Origin: Pelagibacterium xiamenense
GTDB taxonomy: Bacteria; Pseudomonadota; Alphaproteobacteria; Rhizobiales; Devosiaceae
Assembly (NCBI RefSeq): GCF_021166475.1
Contig: NZ_JAJOYS010000001.1
Location: 744,001-808,000 of the forward strand
Direction of reading: 5' to 3'
DNA length: 64,000 nucleotides
The stretch's first letter is position 1; every line of letters begins with the position of its first letter. The translations under genes and the position numbers were made by a program. Of the stretch, positions 1-8,643 are shown one piece after another. The notes under the pieces were generated by a model. The model was not told the origin of the DNA. It did not search any database and saw only the letters and a list, made by a program, of their open reading frames with translations.

Positions 1-2
1 AG

Positions 3-575
3 CCGATCATCGAAATTCTCGCGGGCATTCCGACCATCGTCTACGGCTTCTTCGCGCTAGTCACGGTTGGACCGTTCCTTTCGGGTCTGGGCGATGCTGT
101 CGGGCTTGATATCCGCGCGACCAGCGCGGCGACGGCAGGCCTCGTGATGGGGATCATGATCATCCCCTTCATCTCCTCGCTTTCGGACGACATTCTGCGC
201 CAGGTGCCGACGTCGCTTCGGGATGGCTCTTTCGGCCTGGGTGCCACGAAGTCCGAAACGATCCGCCGGGTCATCCTGCCCGCTGCCCTGCCAGGCATTG
301 TCGGCGCGTTCCTGCTCGCGGTTTCGCGCGCTATCGGCGAAACGATGATCGTGGTTCTGGCGGCAGGTAACAGCCCGATCCTGCGGTTCAATCCTTTCGA
401 GCCGACATCCACGGTTACCGTGACCATCGTGAACCAGCTGACCGGCGACAGCGACTTTGCCGGGCCTCAGTCGCTCGTGGCCTTTGCGCTGGGGCTGACG
501 CTCTTTGTTCTGACCCTTATCCTCAACGTTGTCGCACTCTACATCGTGCGCCGCTTCCGGGAGCAGTACGACTAG
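3..575 (+). CDS. pstC: Phosphate ABC transporter permease PstC (5' truncated)
   Basis: C-terminal part (about 190 codons) of an inner-membrane permease of the high-affinity phosphate importer PstSCAB; the gene starts before the window. Visible are several hydrophobic segments and the permease cytoplasmic loop (LGATKSETIRRVILPAALPG) that docks onto the ATPase. The stop at 573-575 is 2 bases before the pstA start, so the genes are co-transcribed. Identity rests on the permease motif plus the pstA-pstB-phoU-phoB neighbours that follow. Confidence 0.93.
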   Translation, partial: PIIEILAGIPTIVYGFFALVTVGPFLSGLGDAVGLDIRATSAATAGLVMGIMIIPFISSLSDDILRQVPTSLRDGSFGLGATKSETIRRVILPAALPGIVGAFLLAVSRAIGETMIVVLAAGNSPILRFNPFEPTSTVTVTIVNQLTGDSDFAGPQSLVAFALGLTLFVLTLILNVVALYIVRRFREQYD

Positions 576-577
576 CC

Positions 578-1945
578 ATGACGGACGCAACCCAGACACT
601 CACCGGCGACGCGGCGACACAGGCGCGTATTTCCGCGATCCGCTCAGGCCTTGCGAGGCGCCATCGTTCCGAAGCGATCTTCCGCGGACTTGGGATCGGG
701 GCGATTCTCCTTGCGCTCGCTCTGGTCGGCACGCTGTTCTATCAGGTGTTTTCCAAGGGCACGCCGGCCTTTTTCCAGGCGACCTTGCATCTTGACGTGA
801 CCTTCTCCGAGGATGTCGTCACCGTCGGGCCGGCGCCGCAGCGGGAACAGGGTATGTCGAACGCCGAGTTCCAGGCGGCGATGCTCGATTGGCGGCGCGG
901 GCTCGCGCTGGTCAACTGGAACGGGTTGATCGAAGGCGCCGTGCGCGAAAAGGCGCCCGGTTTCGAGATCGATGCAGGCGACATCCGGCAACTGGTGGAT
1001 AACAATGCGGGACTGACCCTGCGCTCGATGTTCGAGAACGATCCAAGCCTATTGGGCCAAACCGTTCCCGTAAGCCTGCTGGCCTCGGCAAATACCGACA
1101 ACTGGCTCAAAGGCACCATCGACCGCAGCCTGCCGGACGACCGGCAGCAGCTGTCCGCCCCCACCCGCGAACTCGCCGACAGGTTCCGCGCCAACGGCGT
1201 CATCGGCATGGATTTCGCCTGGCACATCTTCACCAATACCGACTCGCGCACCGCGCCGGCAGCGGCCGGTCTCGCCGGTGCCTTTGTCGGCTCGCTCTAC
1301 ATGATGGTGGTGGTGATCCTGCTCGCAGTGCCGATCGGGGTCGCAAGCGCGGTCTATCTCGAGGAGTTCGCGCCGCAGAACCGGGCGACGGACCTTATCG
1401 AGGTCAACATCAACAACCTCGCGGCCGTGCCCTCGATCGTATTCGGCCTGCTGGGCGCGGCGGTGTTTATCAACTATTTCCGCCTGCCGATCTCCGCACC
1501 CATCGTCGGCGGCCTCGTGCTCACGCTGATGACGCTGCCCACCATCATCATCGCGACCCGCTCCGCGCTGCGTCAGGTCTCGCCTTCGCTGCGTCAGGCC
1601 GCGCTCGGGCTCGGGGCCTCGCGCACGCAGATGGTGTTCCATCACGTGTTGCCGCTCACCTTTCCGGGCATCCTCACCGCGACCATCATCGGCGTCGCGC
1701 AGGCGCTGGGCGAAACCGCCCCGCTGCTTCTGATCGGCATGAACGCCTTCGTTGCCTCGATCCCCGCGACGCCATTCGACCAGTCCACGGCGCTGCCGGT
1801 GCAGATCTATCTCTGGCAAGGCAACGAAAACCGCAATTTCTTCGAGGCACGGACCTCGGCTGCGATTATGGTCCTTCTGGGCCTGATGATCCTCTTGAAT
1901 GCCATCGCCATCTTCTTGCGCACACGATTGGAGCGCCAAAAATGA
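578..1945 (+). CDS. pstA: Phosphate ABC transporter permease PstA
   Basis: Second membrane subunit of the phosphate importer, 455 aa. This is longer than enterobacterial PstA (about 300 aa) because an N-terminal membrane segment (about residues 30-55) is followed by a roughly 150-residue extracytoplasmic stretch of the DUF3333 type common in alphaproteobacteria. The permease domain fills residues 225-450 and carries the EAA loop ([18 protein letters not shown]) near residue 345. The start lies 2 bases after pstC; the stop overlaps the pstB ATG (ATGA), indicating translational coupling. Confidence 0.95.
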   Translation: MTDATQTLTGDAATQARISAIRSGLARRHRSEAIFRGLGIGAILLALALVGTLFYQVFSKGTPAFFQATLHLDVTFSEDVVTVGPAPQREQGMSNAEFQAAMLDWRRGLALVNWNGLIEGAVREKAPGFEIDAGDIRQLVDNNAGLTLRSMFENDPSLLGQTVPVSLLASANTDNWLKGTIDRSLPDDRQQLSAPTRELADRFRANGVIGMDFAWHIFTNTDSRTAPAAAGLAGAFVGSLYMMVVVILLAVPIGVASAVYLEEFAPQNRATDLIEVNINNLAAVPSIVFGLLGAAVFINYFRLPISAPIVGGLVLTLMTLPTIIIATRSALRQVSPSLRQAALGLGASRTQMVFHHVLPLTFPGILTATIIGVAQALGETAPLLLIGMNAFVASIPATPFDQSTALPVQIYLWQGNENRNFFEARTSAAIMVLLGLMILLNAIAIFLRTRLERQK

Positions 1946-2811
1946 CAGTCGAAACCACTATGGACAGGAGCGCCACGCCTCCGATGGACCAAAGCAACGC
2001 AGCGGTCGGTGAGACCGGCTATCAAACCGTGCGTACCCCCGACGATACCGGGCACCCCGCACGTCTCAAGGCGAACGGCGTTTCGGTTTTCTACGGTGAA
2101 AAGCAGGCGCTGTTCGACGTTTCGATCGACATTCCCGAAAAGGCCGTCAGCGCCTTTATCGGCCCCTCGGGTTGCGGCAAGTCCACCTTCCTGCGCTGCA
2201 TCAACCGCATGAACGACACGATCGAGGGGTGCCGCGTGGCCGGCAGTGTTACCCTCGATGGCGAGAACCTCTACGATCCGAGCCTCGACGTTGTCGAACT
2301 GCGCGCACGGATCGGCATGGTGTTCCAGAAACCCAACCCGTTCCCCAAGTCGATCTTCGAGAACATCGCCTACGGTCCCAAGATCCACGGGCTCGTGCGC
2401 AACAAGACCGATCTTGAAGAGATCGTCGTCTCGTCCTTGCAGAAAGCCGGGCTCTTCAACGAGGTCAAGGATCGCCTGCATTCGCCGGGCACTGGGCTTT
2501 CCGGCGGTCAGCAGCAGCGCCTGTGCATCGCGCGCGCCATTGCGGTTGGTCCCGAAGTCATCCTGATGGACGAGCCTTGCTCGGCGCTCGACCCGATCGC
2601 CACCGCGGTCATCGAGGAACTGATCGACGAGCTGCGCGAGAATTATACGATCGTCATCGTCACTCACTCGATGCAGCAGGCCGCTCGCGTCTCGCAAAAG
2701 ACCGCGTTCTTCCACCTGGGCAAGCTCATCGAAGAAGGGCCGACCGAAGGGATCTTCACCAATCCCAGGGACAAGAAGACCCAGGACTATATTACCGGCC
2801 GTATCGGTTAG
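1942..2811 (+). CDS. pstB: Phosphate ABC transporter ATP-binding protein PstB
   Basis: ATPase of the phosphate importer, 289 aa. Walker [10 protein letters not shown] lies at residues 74-82, the ABC signature LSGGQQQR at 186-193 and Walker B VILMDEP around 207-212, followed by the switch His in VTHSMQQA. About 40 extra N-terminal residues precede the ABC domain; an internal Met (MDRSATPP) is a possible alternative start. The ATG overlaps the pstA stop, and phoU follows after 13 bases with an AGGGGAA ribosome site. Confidence 0.96.
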   Translation: MTVETTMDRSATPPMDQSNAAVGETGYQTVRTPDDTGHPARLKANGVSVFYGEKQALFDVSIDIPEKAVSAFIGPSGCGKSTFLRCINRMNDTIEGCRVAGSVTLDGENLYDPSLDVVELRARIGMVFQKPNPFPKSIFENIAYGPKIHGLVRNKTDLEEIVVSSLQKAGLFNEVKDRLHSPGTGLSGGQQQRLCIARAIAVGPEVILMDEPCSALDPIATAVIEELIDELRENYTIVIVTHSMQQAARVSQKTAFFHLGKLIEEGPTEGIFTNPRDKKTQDYITGRIG

Positions 2812-2824
2812 CAGGGGAACCAAC

Positions 2825-3529
2825 ATGCCGACCAACGAACATATCGTCGCGTCCTACGAGGACGAACTGACCGAACTGGCCCGCTCGATCTCCGAGATGG
2901 GCGGCCTTGTCGAAAAGGCCATCGCCAACGCCGCCGAAGCCCTTGTCCGCAACGACAAGGAAGTCGCGCTCGCGACCGTCGCCGCCGACAAGAAGGTCGA
3001 CGCGATGCAGCAGGAGATCGACGAGATGGCCGTGTCGATCATCGCACGCCGTCAGCCCATGGCCTCGGACTTGCGGCTCGTCATTGCCTCGATCCACGTG
3101 GCGAACGATCTCGAGCGCATCGGCGACATGGCCAAGTCGACGGCCCGCCGCTCGACTGAAATCGACGGGCTCGCCGCCTCGACCCAGTTCAAGAACGGCA
3201 TGCGCCACATGTCCGAACTGGCGCTGCGTCAGGTCAAGCTCGCGCTCGATGCCTTTGCGTCCAAGGACAAGGACATGGCCATCGAGGTCGTTGAACGCGA
3301 CACCGAGGTGGACGCGCTCTACGTCTCGCTGTTCCGCGAACTCCTCACGTACATGATGGAAGACCCGCGCAACATCACCATGTGCACCAATCTTCTGTTC
3401 TGCGGCAAGAACCTGGAACGTGTCGGCGATCACGCCACCAATATTGCCGAGCAGGCCTATTTCCTGGCCACCGGCAAAACGTTGACGGCGGATATCGAGG
3501 ACCTCAAACGCGAGCAGATCAAGAGTTAG
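2825..3529 (+). CDS. phoU: Phosphate signalling regulator PhoU
   Basis: PhoU, 234 aa, links PstSCAB transport state to the PhoR/PhoB two-component system and represses it when phosphate is ample. Two tandem three-helix PhoU domains are evident, with the metal-binding-type repeats DLRLVIASIHVANDLERIGD in the first half and NLLFCGKNLERVGDHATNIAE in the second. Length is normal for the family. It sits between pstB and phoB, with a RIME-like palindrome in the gap before phoB. Confidence 0.96.
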   Translation: MPTNEHIVASYEDELTELARSISEMGGLVEKAIANAAEALVRNDKEVALATVAADKKVDAMQQEIDEMAVSIIARRQPMASDLRLVIASIHVANDLERIGDMAKSTARRSTEIDGLAASTQFKNGMRHMSELALRQVKLALDAFASKDKDMAIEVVERDTEVDALYVSLFRELLTYMMEDPRNITMCTNLLFCGKNLERVGDHATNIAEQAYFLATGKTLTADIEDLKREQIKS

Positions 3530-3530
3530 A

Positions 3531-3575
3531 GCGTTTTCGGGAAAAGTGAATACCGCTTTTCCGGTTCGAAAACGC
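3531..3575. repeat. RIME-like intergenic palindrome, copy 1
   Basis: A 45-base nested palindrome begins 2 bases after the phoU stop. The outer arms GCGTTTTCG/CGAAAACGC and inner arms GGAAAAG/CTTTTCC are perfect. The same architecture and core (GGAAAAGTG, TTTTCCGGTTCGAAA) recur at 9570-9614 after argF. It resembles the small palindromic elements scattered between genes in rhizobial genomes (RIME class). As RNA it would fold into a strong hairpin between phoU and phoB. Confidence 0.75.
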
Positions 3576-3594
3576 ACCCACGGATGGAATAACC

Positions 3595-4293
3595 ATGGTG
3601 CCACACGTATTGGTCGTCGAGGACGAGACCGATCTCGTCGAACTGCTGCGTTACAATCTCGAAGCCGAGAATTTTGCAGTTTCGACGGCTGAAGATTCCG
3701 ACGAAGCGATGCTGCGCATCGCCGAGAACCGCCCGGATCTGATCCTGCTCGACTGGATGCTGCCGGGGACATCGGGTATCGAGATCTGCCGCCGCCTGCG
3801 CGCCCGCGAGGAAACCGCGCGCGTGCCGATCATCATGCTCACCGCGCGCGGCGAGGAAGAAGAGCGCGTGCGCGGCCTGGCGACCGGGGCGGACGACTAT
3901 GTGGTCAAGCCCTTCTCGCTGCCGGAACTGATGGCGCGCATCAATGCGCTCCTGCGCCGTTCCAACCCGCAATTGATCGCGGCGATCCTAAAGGCGGGGG
4001 ACATCGAACTCGACCGCACCACGCACCGCGTGCGCCGTTCGGGCAAGGAAGTGCATCTGGGGCCGACCGAATACCGGTTGCTCGAATACCTGATGGGCAA
4101 TCCCGGCCGCGTCTATTCACGCGAGCAACTGCTCGACGGCGTCTGGGGCACGGACGTCTATGTCGACGAACGCACGGTGGACGTCCATGTCGGCCGTCTG
4201 CGCAAGGCGATCAATCGGGGCCGGGCCAAGGACCCGATCCGGACGGTGCGCGGCGCGGGATATGCGTTCGATGAGAAGTTCGTCACGCCCTAA
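3595..4293 (+). CDS. phoB: Phosphate regulon response regulator PhoB
   Basis: OmpR-family DNA-binding response regulator, 232 aa. The receiver domain (1-120) has the acidic pair ED at 9-10, phospho-acceptor Asp53 in LLDWMLPG and the conserved Lys in VVKPF near 105. A winged-helix domain (130-228) follows, with the typical RTVDVHVGRLRKAI recognition-helix region. Linkage to pst-phoU identifies it as PhoB. Its partner kinase PhoR is not in the window and presumably lies upstream of pstC. Confidence 0.95.
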   Translation: MVPHVLVVEDETDLVELLRYNLEAENFAVSTAEDSDEAMLRIAENRPDLILLDWMLPGTSGIEICRRLRAREETARVPIIMLTARGEEEERVRGLATGADDYVVKPFSLPELMARINALLRRSNPQLIAAILKAGDIELDRTTHRVRRSGKEVHLGPTEYRLLEYLMGNPGRVYSREQLLDGVWGTDVYVDERTVDVHVGRLRKAINRGRAKDPIRTVRGAGYAFDEKFVTP

Positions 4294-4962
4294 CGCCAGG
4301 CGCGTTTCGAGCGTGCTCAATCGTCCGACGGCCGTGAAGCCTCGGTCTTTAGGGTAGGGCGGTATGCGGCGAGACGTGGCCTCATACTGAGTAGATATAG
4401 ATGTGGGAGGCACGCCTCGCCGCATACATCCGGGATTTTCGGCTTATGGATACCCCGCCGGGGACGATCCCCTCCCTCTTTCGAGGGTATGGCGCGCTGA
4501 TCCTGGCCCGACGCATCGGGGGACGTGTCGCCTTGGCGCGAGTGAGCACCCTTTGGGCCTCCGCTGGAGCGACCTCCATCGGACCCGAACCGGCCTGGCG
4601 GACAATCCCGGAGCGCCGCGGGATCAAATGAGGTCTCGGCTCAACCCCACGCATCCCGTCTCTCCAATCCTGCCCTCACCGGAAGCTCGTATGCATCCTC
4701 GCCCTTGGTGCGGCCGTGAGGAGAAGTATGGCAGGGGTTTTGGGGGCGGGGATAAGTTTGCGGCAAGGTGCTGGGATTGTTGCTGAAATCCCCGCATTTC
4801 CGTCTTGCGCCAGACGGAAGTGGGCCTGGTCAATCAAGGCGGTACCGAGGATATGGCCGAGGGTGTCGGCACATAATCGACGTTTGCGGTGCAACGCGAT
4901 AGCCTGAGCGCCTGTTCCGATTCCATCGAACCGGAAATCTCCTGCGGGCAGGGAGCCCATCT
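4294..4962. other. Gene-poor 669-base interval after phoB
   Basis: No open frame here has convincing protein-like composition; the short frames on both strands look like by-products of high GC. The only clear structure is the long imperfect inverted repeat at 4362-4427. The last bases carry an AGGGAG ribosome site for the SRPBCC gene. A decayed gene or small RNA cannot be excluded from sequence alone. Confidence 0.5.
4362..4427. repeat. Long imperfect inverted repeat downstream of phoB
   Basis: Arms 4362-4383 and 4406-4427 share GTATGCGGCGAG followed by a near match of CGTGCCTC, about 20 paired positions around a 22-base AT-richer centre (AGTAGATATAG). It lies 69 bases after the phoB stop with no T-run, so a simple intrinsic terminator is unlikely. 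It could be a small palindromic mobile remnant or a transcript-end stabiliser. Confidence 0.55.
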
Positions 4963-5469
4963 ATGGCTCATACGACTGTGACTCAAGCGATAGACATCGC
5001 CGCTTCTCCTCAAGCGGTATGGGACGCGCTGATTGACCGGGAGCGGGGCCTTGTCTGGCGCAATGCGGACTATGACACCGATTGGCAAGCGGGTTCTCCG
5101 ATTGCAATATCGGCGCAGATCGGGCCCAAACGCTACCGGGACAAGGGGACCGTGCTGGCTGTAGAGGAGCCAGTGAGGCTCGTTTATACGTTTTGGCCGC
5201 GTGTTTCTGGCTTACCCGACAGCCCGGAGAACTATTCGGTCGTGACGCTGCAACTGGTCCCGCAGCTGGCCGCAACGACACTCAAGGTCGCGCACTCCGT
5301 CCCGCCTTCTCCGCCGCGCCGAGGCAAGGGGTTTGAAATCGGTCCCGAATCCGGTTGGAAACACGTTGAGTTCTACTGGCGCACGACCTTGCCGCTGCTG
5401 CGCGACCTCATTGAGGGTCGCGATAGTCCTGCGCTGCGTATTGCAAGGCTCAACGCCCGCGCCGATTGA
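4963..5469 (+). CDS. SRPBCC (START-like/AHSA1) domain protein
   Basis: A 168-aa soluble protein of the helix-grip SRPBCC fold. The N-terminus follows the usual pattern, a beta strand then PQAVWDALIDRERGLVW, with a middle strand (GTVLAVEEPVRLVYTFWP) typical of polyketide-cyclase/Aha1-like proteins that bind hydrophobic ligands. No catalytic signature is visible, so the ligand is unknown. The start has AGGGAG about 10 bases upstream. Its last 20 bases overlap the 3' end of the convergent fluC gene. Confidence 0.8.
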   Translation: MAHTTVTQAIDIAASPQAVWDALIDRERGLVWRNADYDTDWQAGSPIAISAQIGPKRYRDKGTVLAVEEPVRLVYTFWPRVSGLPDSPENYSVVTLQLVPQLAATTLKVAHSVPPSPPRRGKGFEIGPESGWKHVEFYWRTTLPLLRDLIEGRDSPALRIARLNARAD

Positions 5470-5875
5470 CCAGCGCGCCTGCCTGGGCGCCAAGCCATAC
5501 CGTGCCAAGCCACGCCCCAAGTGAAAGCACGACATAGCCGAGCGCCATGCCGACAGCTCCGGCACGCGCCAAGGCAACGGTTTCGAGGCTGAAGACGGAA
5601 AACGTCGTGAACCCGCCGCAAAACCCGGTCATCCAAAAGTGCCGCCCGGTCGAATGGAGCGGCCAGCGTCCCGAAGGCGCGCCGATAACAGCGATGAAGC
5701 CGATAAGGAGCGAGCCCAGCCCGTTGACGATGAGCGTTGCCCAGGGCAATCCGGCACCGAACGGGACGGGGACGGCTAGCGAGATGAGCGCCCTGCACAC
5801 CGCCCCGATAGCGCTCCCGGCGGCTATGGCCAGTGAAAACCGTGCCGCGGTCCTCACAACGCCCACCCGAGCCAA
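5450..5875 (-). CDS. crcB: Fluoride channel subunit FluC/CrcB, first of pair
   Basis: A 141-aa four-helix membrane protein of the FluC/CrcB family, which exports fluoride as an antiparallel dimer. Hallmarks present are the TM2 Asn (VNGLGSLLIGF) and the TM3 break GFCGGFTTFSVFSLE with both Phe-box aromatics. It is the downstream gene of a tandem pair: its first 22 bases overlap the 3' end of the other crcB, so they are translated together. Its 3' end overlaps the convergent SRPBCC gene. Confidence 0.9.
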   Translation of the reverse strand: MARVGVVRTAARFSLAIAAGSAIGAVCRALISLAVPVPFGAGLPWATLIVNGLGSLLIGFIAVIGAPSGRWPLHSTGRHFWMTGFCGGFTTFSVFSLETVALARAGAVGMALGYVVLSLGAWLGTVWLGAQAGALVNRRGR

Positions 5876-6246
5876 AGGCCAAGAGCAGCCCCCGAGATAC
5901 AGGCGGCGAATGATGCCGCGATATATCCGAGCGCGTGGGCATACTTGCCCGAACCGGACAGTTCGAGCACCTGCAGCGAGAACGATGAAACGGTCGTATA
6001 GCTGCCCAGAGCCCCGGTCGCCAGCAGCGTCCAGTGCGCCTGTCCGCCGGTCGCCAGCGTGTCGGGGGCGAGCGTCAACCCGGCGATGAGGCCGATGGCG
6101 ACAGTTCCGGTGGCATTGACGACAAGAAAACCCCAGCTTGCGTGTCCGAGCCAGTCTGTCGTCAGGCGCGCTACCCAGTAACGCAGCACTCCGCCCGCCG
6201 CCCCTCCGAACGCAACGAGCAGCAAAGAGGGGAGCAGGGTGATCAT
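5854..6246 (-). CDS. crcB: Fluoride channel subunit FluC/CrcB, second of pair
   Basis: A 130-aa FluC/CrcB homologue encoded directly upstream of the other copy. TM2 keeps the Asn (VNATGTVAIGL). The TM3 motif is altered to GSYTTVSSFSLQ, so the first Phe of the usual TTFSTF box is Val. This suggests a specialised subunit of an asymmetric heterodimer, as known for paired fluC genes in some bacteria. The ATG at 6246 was chosen because the longer frame runs back through the gcrA terminator. No clear fluoride riboswitch precedes it. Confidence 0.88.
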   Translation of the reverse strand: MITLLPSLLLVAFGGAAGGVLRYWVARLTTDWLGHASWGFLVVNATGTVAIGLIAGLTLAPDTLATGGQAHWTLLATGALGSYTTVSSFSLQVLELSGSGKYAHALGYIAASFAACISGAALGLWLGWAL

Positions 6247-6291
6247 AGCAGTAGCCAGGCTGGGTTCGCCGTAAGCTAGTCGATTGTCTTG

Positions 6292-6320
6292 AAAAGAAAA
6301 ACCCCGGCGGTGGCCGGGGT
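6292..6320 (-). terminator. Intrinsic terminator of gcrA
   Basis: Perfect 8-bp stem ACCCCGGC/GCCGGGGT with a 4-base loop, read on the minus strand and followed by TTTTCTTTT. It begins 21 bases after the gcrA stop and insulates gcrA from the crcB pair. Confidence 0.85.
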
Positions 6321-6341
6321 CAGGTTCGTCGGGAGGAACGA

Positions 6342-6899
6342 TCAGCGCTTCTTGCGGTCGATCTGATGATAGGCGCGCCGCGAATGGAAATCGCAGTAGG
6401 GTTTGCCCTCGTCGGATTCGCGTCCGCAGAAATGGAAGTCGGAGTTCATCGGATCGCCGATCGGCCACTTGCAGGTCTTTTCCGACAGCTCGAGCAGCGA
6501 GATGCGCTCTTCGGGCGGGATGACCAGTTCGGCGACCTTGTTTTGAACCTCGACCTCGACTTCGAGGGTCTCTTCGATCTTGAGCGCGGTCGCGCCCATC
6601 ACAGGCGCGGAGGTCGTGCGGCGCTGGCTGGCCGCATAGCTGGTGCCCGATCCGCCGCTTCGGCTGCTGCCACCTGATCCGCCCGAACCGGGCCGTCGCG
6701 GGGTGCTCGCGCGCGGTGCCTTGGCGCGCGGGGCGACATTGGTCGGCTTGGCCCGCGCCGACAGCTTAAGCCGGTGCACCTTGCCAATCACCGCGTTCCG
6801 CGTCACGCCATTGCTCAATTCAGCAGCGATCTGGCTCGCACTCAGCCCTTCCATCCAGAGCTTCTTGAGCAGCGCAACGCGCTCATCCGTCCAGGTCAT
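6342..6899 (-). CDS. gcrA: Cell-cycle regulator GcrA
   Basis: GcrA, 185 aa, is an alphaproteobacterial cofactor that binds sigma-70 and promoters carrying CcrM-methylated GANTC sites and drives cell-cycle genes. The N-terminus (MTWTDERVALLKKLWMEGLS) is the conserved helix-turn-helix. A low-complexity Arg/Ser/Gly linker spans about 55-95. The C-terminal RNA-polymerase-interacting domain (about 130-185) has CKWPIGDP and a CDFHSRRAY-type end. GAGTC, a GANTC site, occurs in its upstream region near 6931. It is monocistronic with its own terminator. Confidence 0.95.
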   Translation of the reverse strand: MTWTDERVALLKKLWMEGLSASQIAAELSNGVTRNAVIGKVHRLKLSARAKPTNVAPRAKAPRASTPRRPGSGGSGGSSRSGGSGTSYAASQRRTTSAPVMGATALKIEETLEVEVEVQNKVAELVIPPEERISLLELSEKTCKWPIGDPMNSDFHFCGRESDEGKPYCDFHSRRAYHQIDRKKR

Positions 6900-7413
6900 G
6901 GTCTAGCTCCACCGCAATTAACTTTTATAGAGTCCGTTCCCGCACCGCCAATCGCCACTGGCAGTAAAAGCACTACGTGTCGTATGATGATGGGGTCCGC
7001 CACACGAGATGTCGTGTACCCAATGACTTCATCCTACACAGGCGGCGGAATCGGTTTCAAGTGAGAGAACCGAGTTTCCCCCGGGTTATCCCACCACAAA
7101 ACGCACTGCCGTCGCCGAGAAGCCCTTCGCTGTTGCACGCGGTCCACAGCGCGCGACCGGGACGTGCTAAACTGCGAATGTGGCACCGATGAGTCGAGCC
7201 GGTGGCCGTGCTGCCCCAAACGCCGAAATCCGGGGCCCCACATTGACTTTTCACCCTCCGGGCAGCATAAGCAGGGCGATAACGGCGTACCTGAACGCTG
7301 GGCGGTTCCGTGATAGTGCGACGGGGCGGCGCCAGATAAAGGTGCGCGTTTTTCATTTGGGCCCGCACGGCCTCTCCCGCGTTTCCGAGACAAATAGAAA
7401 AGGTCCTCGTCCC
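6900..7413. other. Divergent intergenic region between gcrA and argD
   Basis: About 514 bases between two divergent genes. It contains GANTC sites (GAGTC near 6931 and near 7193) and a plausible argD promoter at 7243-7271. No further gene was recognised; the open frames that extend argD upstream lack ribosome sites. Confidence 0.5.
7243..7271 (+). promoter_or_regulatory. Possible housekeeping promoter for argD
   Basis: TTGACT, a 17-base spacer, then CATAAG: a reasonable sigma-70 -35/-10 pair for an alphaproteobacterium. It lies about 140 bases upstream of the argD ATG. Assigned by eye only. Confidence 0.35.
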
Positions 7414-8604
7414 ATGTCTGCGCTCTATGGCACGTATGCCCGGTCCGAACTCGCTTTCGAGCGGGGCGAGGGCGTGCGATTGTTCACGGGCGACGGGACC
7501 GGCTACCTCGATTTCAACTCGGGAATTGCCGTCAATGCGCTCGGGCACGGGGACGCTCATGTCGTTGCGGCATTGAAGGCACAGGCCGACAAGGTCTGGC
7601 ATGTCTCCAATATTTTCCGCATTCCCGAGCAGGAAAAGCTCGCCGAACGGCTGGTTGCATCGACCTTCGCCGATGCTGTCTTTTTCACCAATTCGGGCGC
7701 CGAGGCCGTCGAATGCGCTATCAAGACCGCCCGGCGCTATTTCTACGACAATGGTGAAAAGGACCGCTACGAGATCATCGCCTTTACCGGTTCGTTCCAC
7801 GGCCGGACGATGGCGACCATCGCGGCTGGCGGCAACCCCGGCTATACCGAGGGTTTCGGCCCGGTCGTGCCCGGTTTCAAGCATACCGCGCCCGGCGATC
7901 TCGCCGCGGTCGAAGCGCTCATCGACGACAAGACCTGCGCGATCCTCATCGAACCGGTGCAGGGCGAGGGCGGCGTGACCGCGATGCCCGATGCGTATCT
8001 GAAGGGGCTTCGGGCGCTCTGCGACAAGCACGGCATGTTGCTGATTTTCGACGAGATCCAGTGCGGCTATGGCCGGACAGGCAAGTTCTTTGCCCATGAG
8101 TGGGCCGGTGTAACCCCCGACATCATGACCGTCGCCAAGGCGATCGGTGGCGGATTTCCTCTTGGTGCCTGCCTTGCGACCGAAGAGGTCGCCAAATGCA
8201 TGGTGCCCGGCACGCACGGCTCGACTTATGGCGGCAATCCGCTCGCCTGCGCGGTGGGCAATGCCGTGCTCGACCGTATCCAGAGCCCCGGCTTTATCGA
8301 GCACGTTGAGGAGATGGGCAAGGTTCTCGCCTGGCATCTCCAGCAACTGGCGCAGAAATACCCGCAATACGTCACCGAGGTGCGCGGCAAGGGTCTGATC
8401 GCGGGGGTCAGGATTACCCCGCCGGTCCGCGATTTCGTCGCACGGCTGCGCAACCACAAGCTGCTTGCCGTGGCCGCCGGCGAGAACGTGCTGCGCCTTC
8501 TGCCGCCGCTCATCGTCGAAAAAGAGCATATCGAAGAAGCGATGGAAAAGATCGCCAACGCCTTCGAGGAACTCGACGCCGAAACGGCCAACGCGGCGCA
8601 ATAG
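7414..8604 (+). CDS. argD: Acetylornithine aminotransferase ArgD
   Basis: Class III PLP aminotransferase, 396 aa, converting N-acetylglutamate semialdehyde to N-acetylornithine (arginine synthesis; may also serve succinyldiaminopimelate in lysine synthesis). Motifs: NSGAEAVE at 93-100, the FDEIQCGYGRTG block around 212-223 and the Schiff-base Lys242 in TVAKAIGGGFPLGA. The start was moved to the Met of MSALYGTYAR, where family similarity begins. argF follows after 39 bases, the standard alphaproteobacterial arg pair. Confidence 0.93.
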   Translation: MSALYGTYARSELAFERGEGVRLFTGDGTGYLDFNSGIAVNALGHGDAHVVAALKAQADKVWHVSNIFRIPEQEKLAERLVASTFADAVFFTNSGAEAVECAIKTARRYFYDNGEKDRYEIIAFTGSFHGRTMATIAAGGNPGYTEGFGPVVPGFKHTAPGDLAAVEALIDDKTCAILIEPVQGEGGVTAMPDAYLKGLRALCDKHGMLLIFDEIQCGYGRTGKFFAHEWAGVTPDIMTVAKAIGGGFPLGACLATEEVAKCMVPGTHGSTYGGNPLACAVGNAVLDRIQSPGFIEHVEEMGKVLAWHLQQLAQKYPQYVTEVRGKGLIAGVRITPPVRDFVARLRNHKLLAVAAGENVLRLLPPLIVEKEHIEEAMEKIANAFEELDAETANAAQ

Positions 8605-8643
8605 GCTTTTCATCTCCTCTTAATTTGCCAGGACCCTGTCGCA

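Noticed and set aside
3576-3594. Pho box directly upstream of phoB
   Set aside because: The gap is filled by the palindrome and a ribosome site; no CTGTCAT-like direct repeats were seen. phoB is probably transcribed from the pst promoter outside the window.
4403-4786. Possible 127-aa small gene in the gap after phoB
   Set aside because: No ribosome site, composition dominated by Arg/Pro/Gly, overlapping frames equally open; also begins inside the long inverted repeat.
6247-6291. Fluoride riboswitch before the crcB pair
   Set aside because: The short leader contains GGCGAACCC-like sequence but not the conserved GGCGATGG and downstream pseudoknot blocks; only about 45 bases are available after the gcrA terminator.
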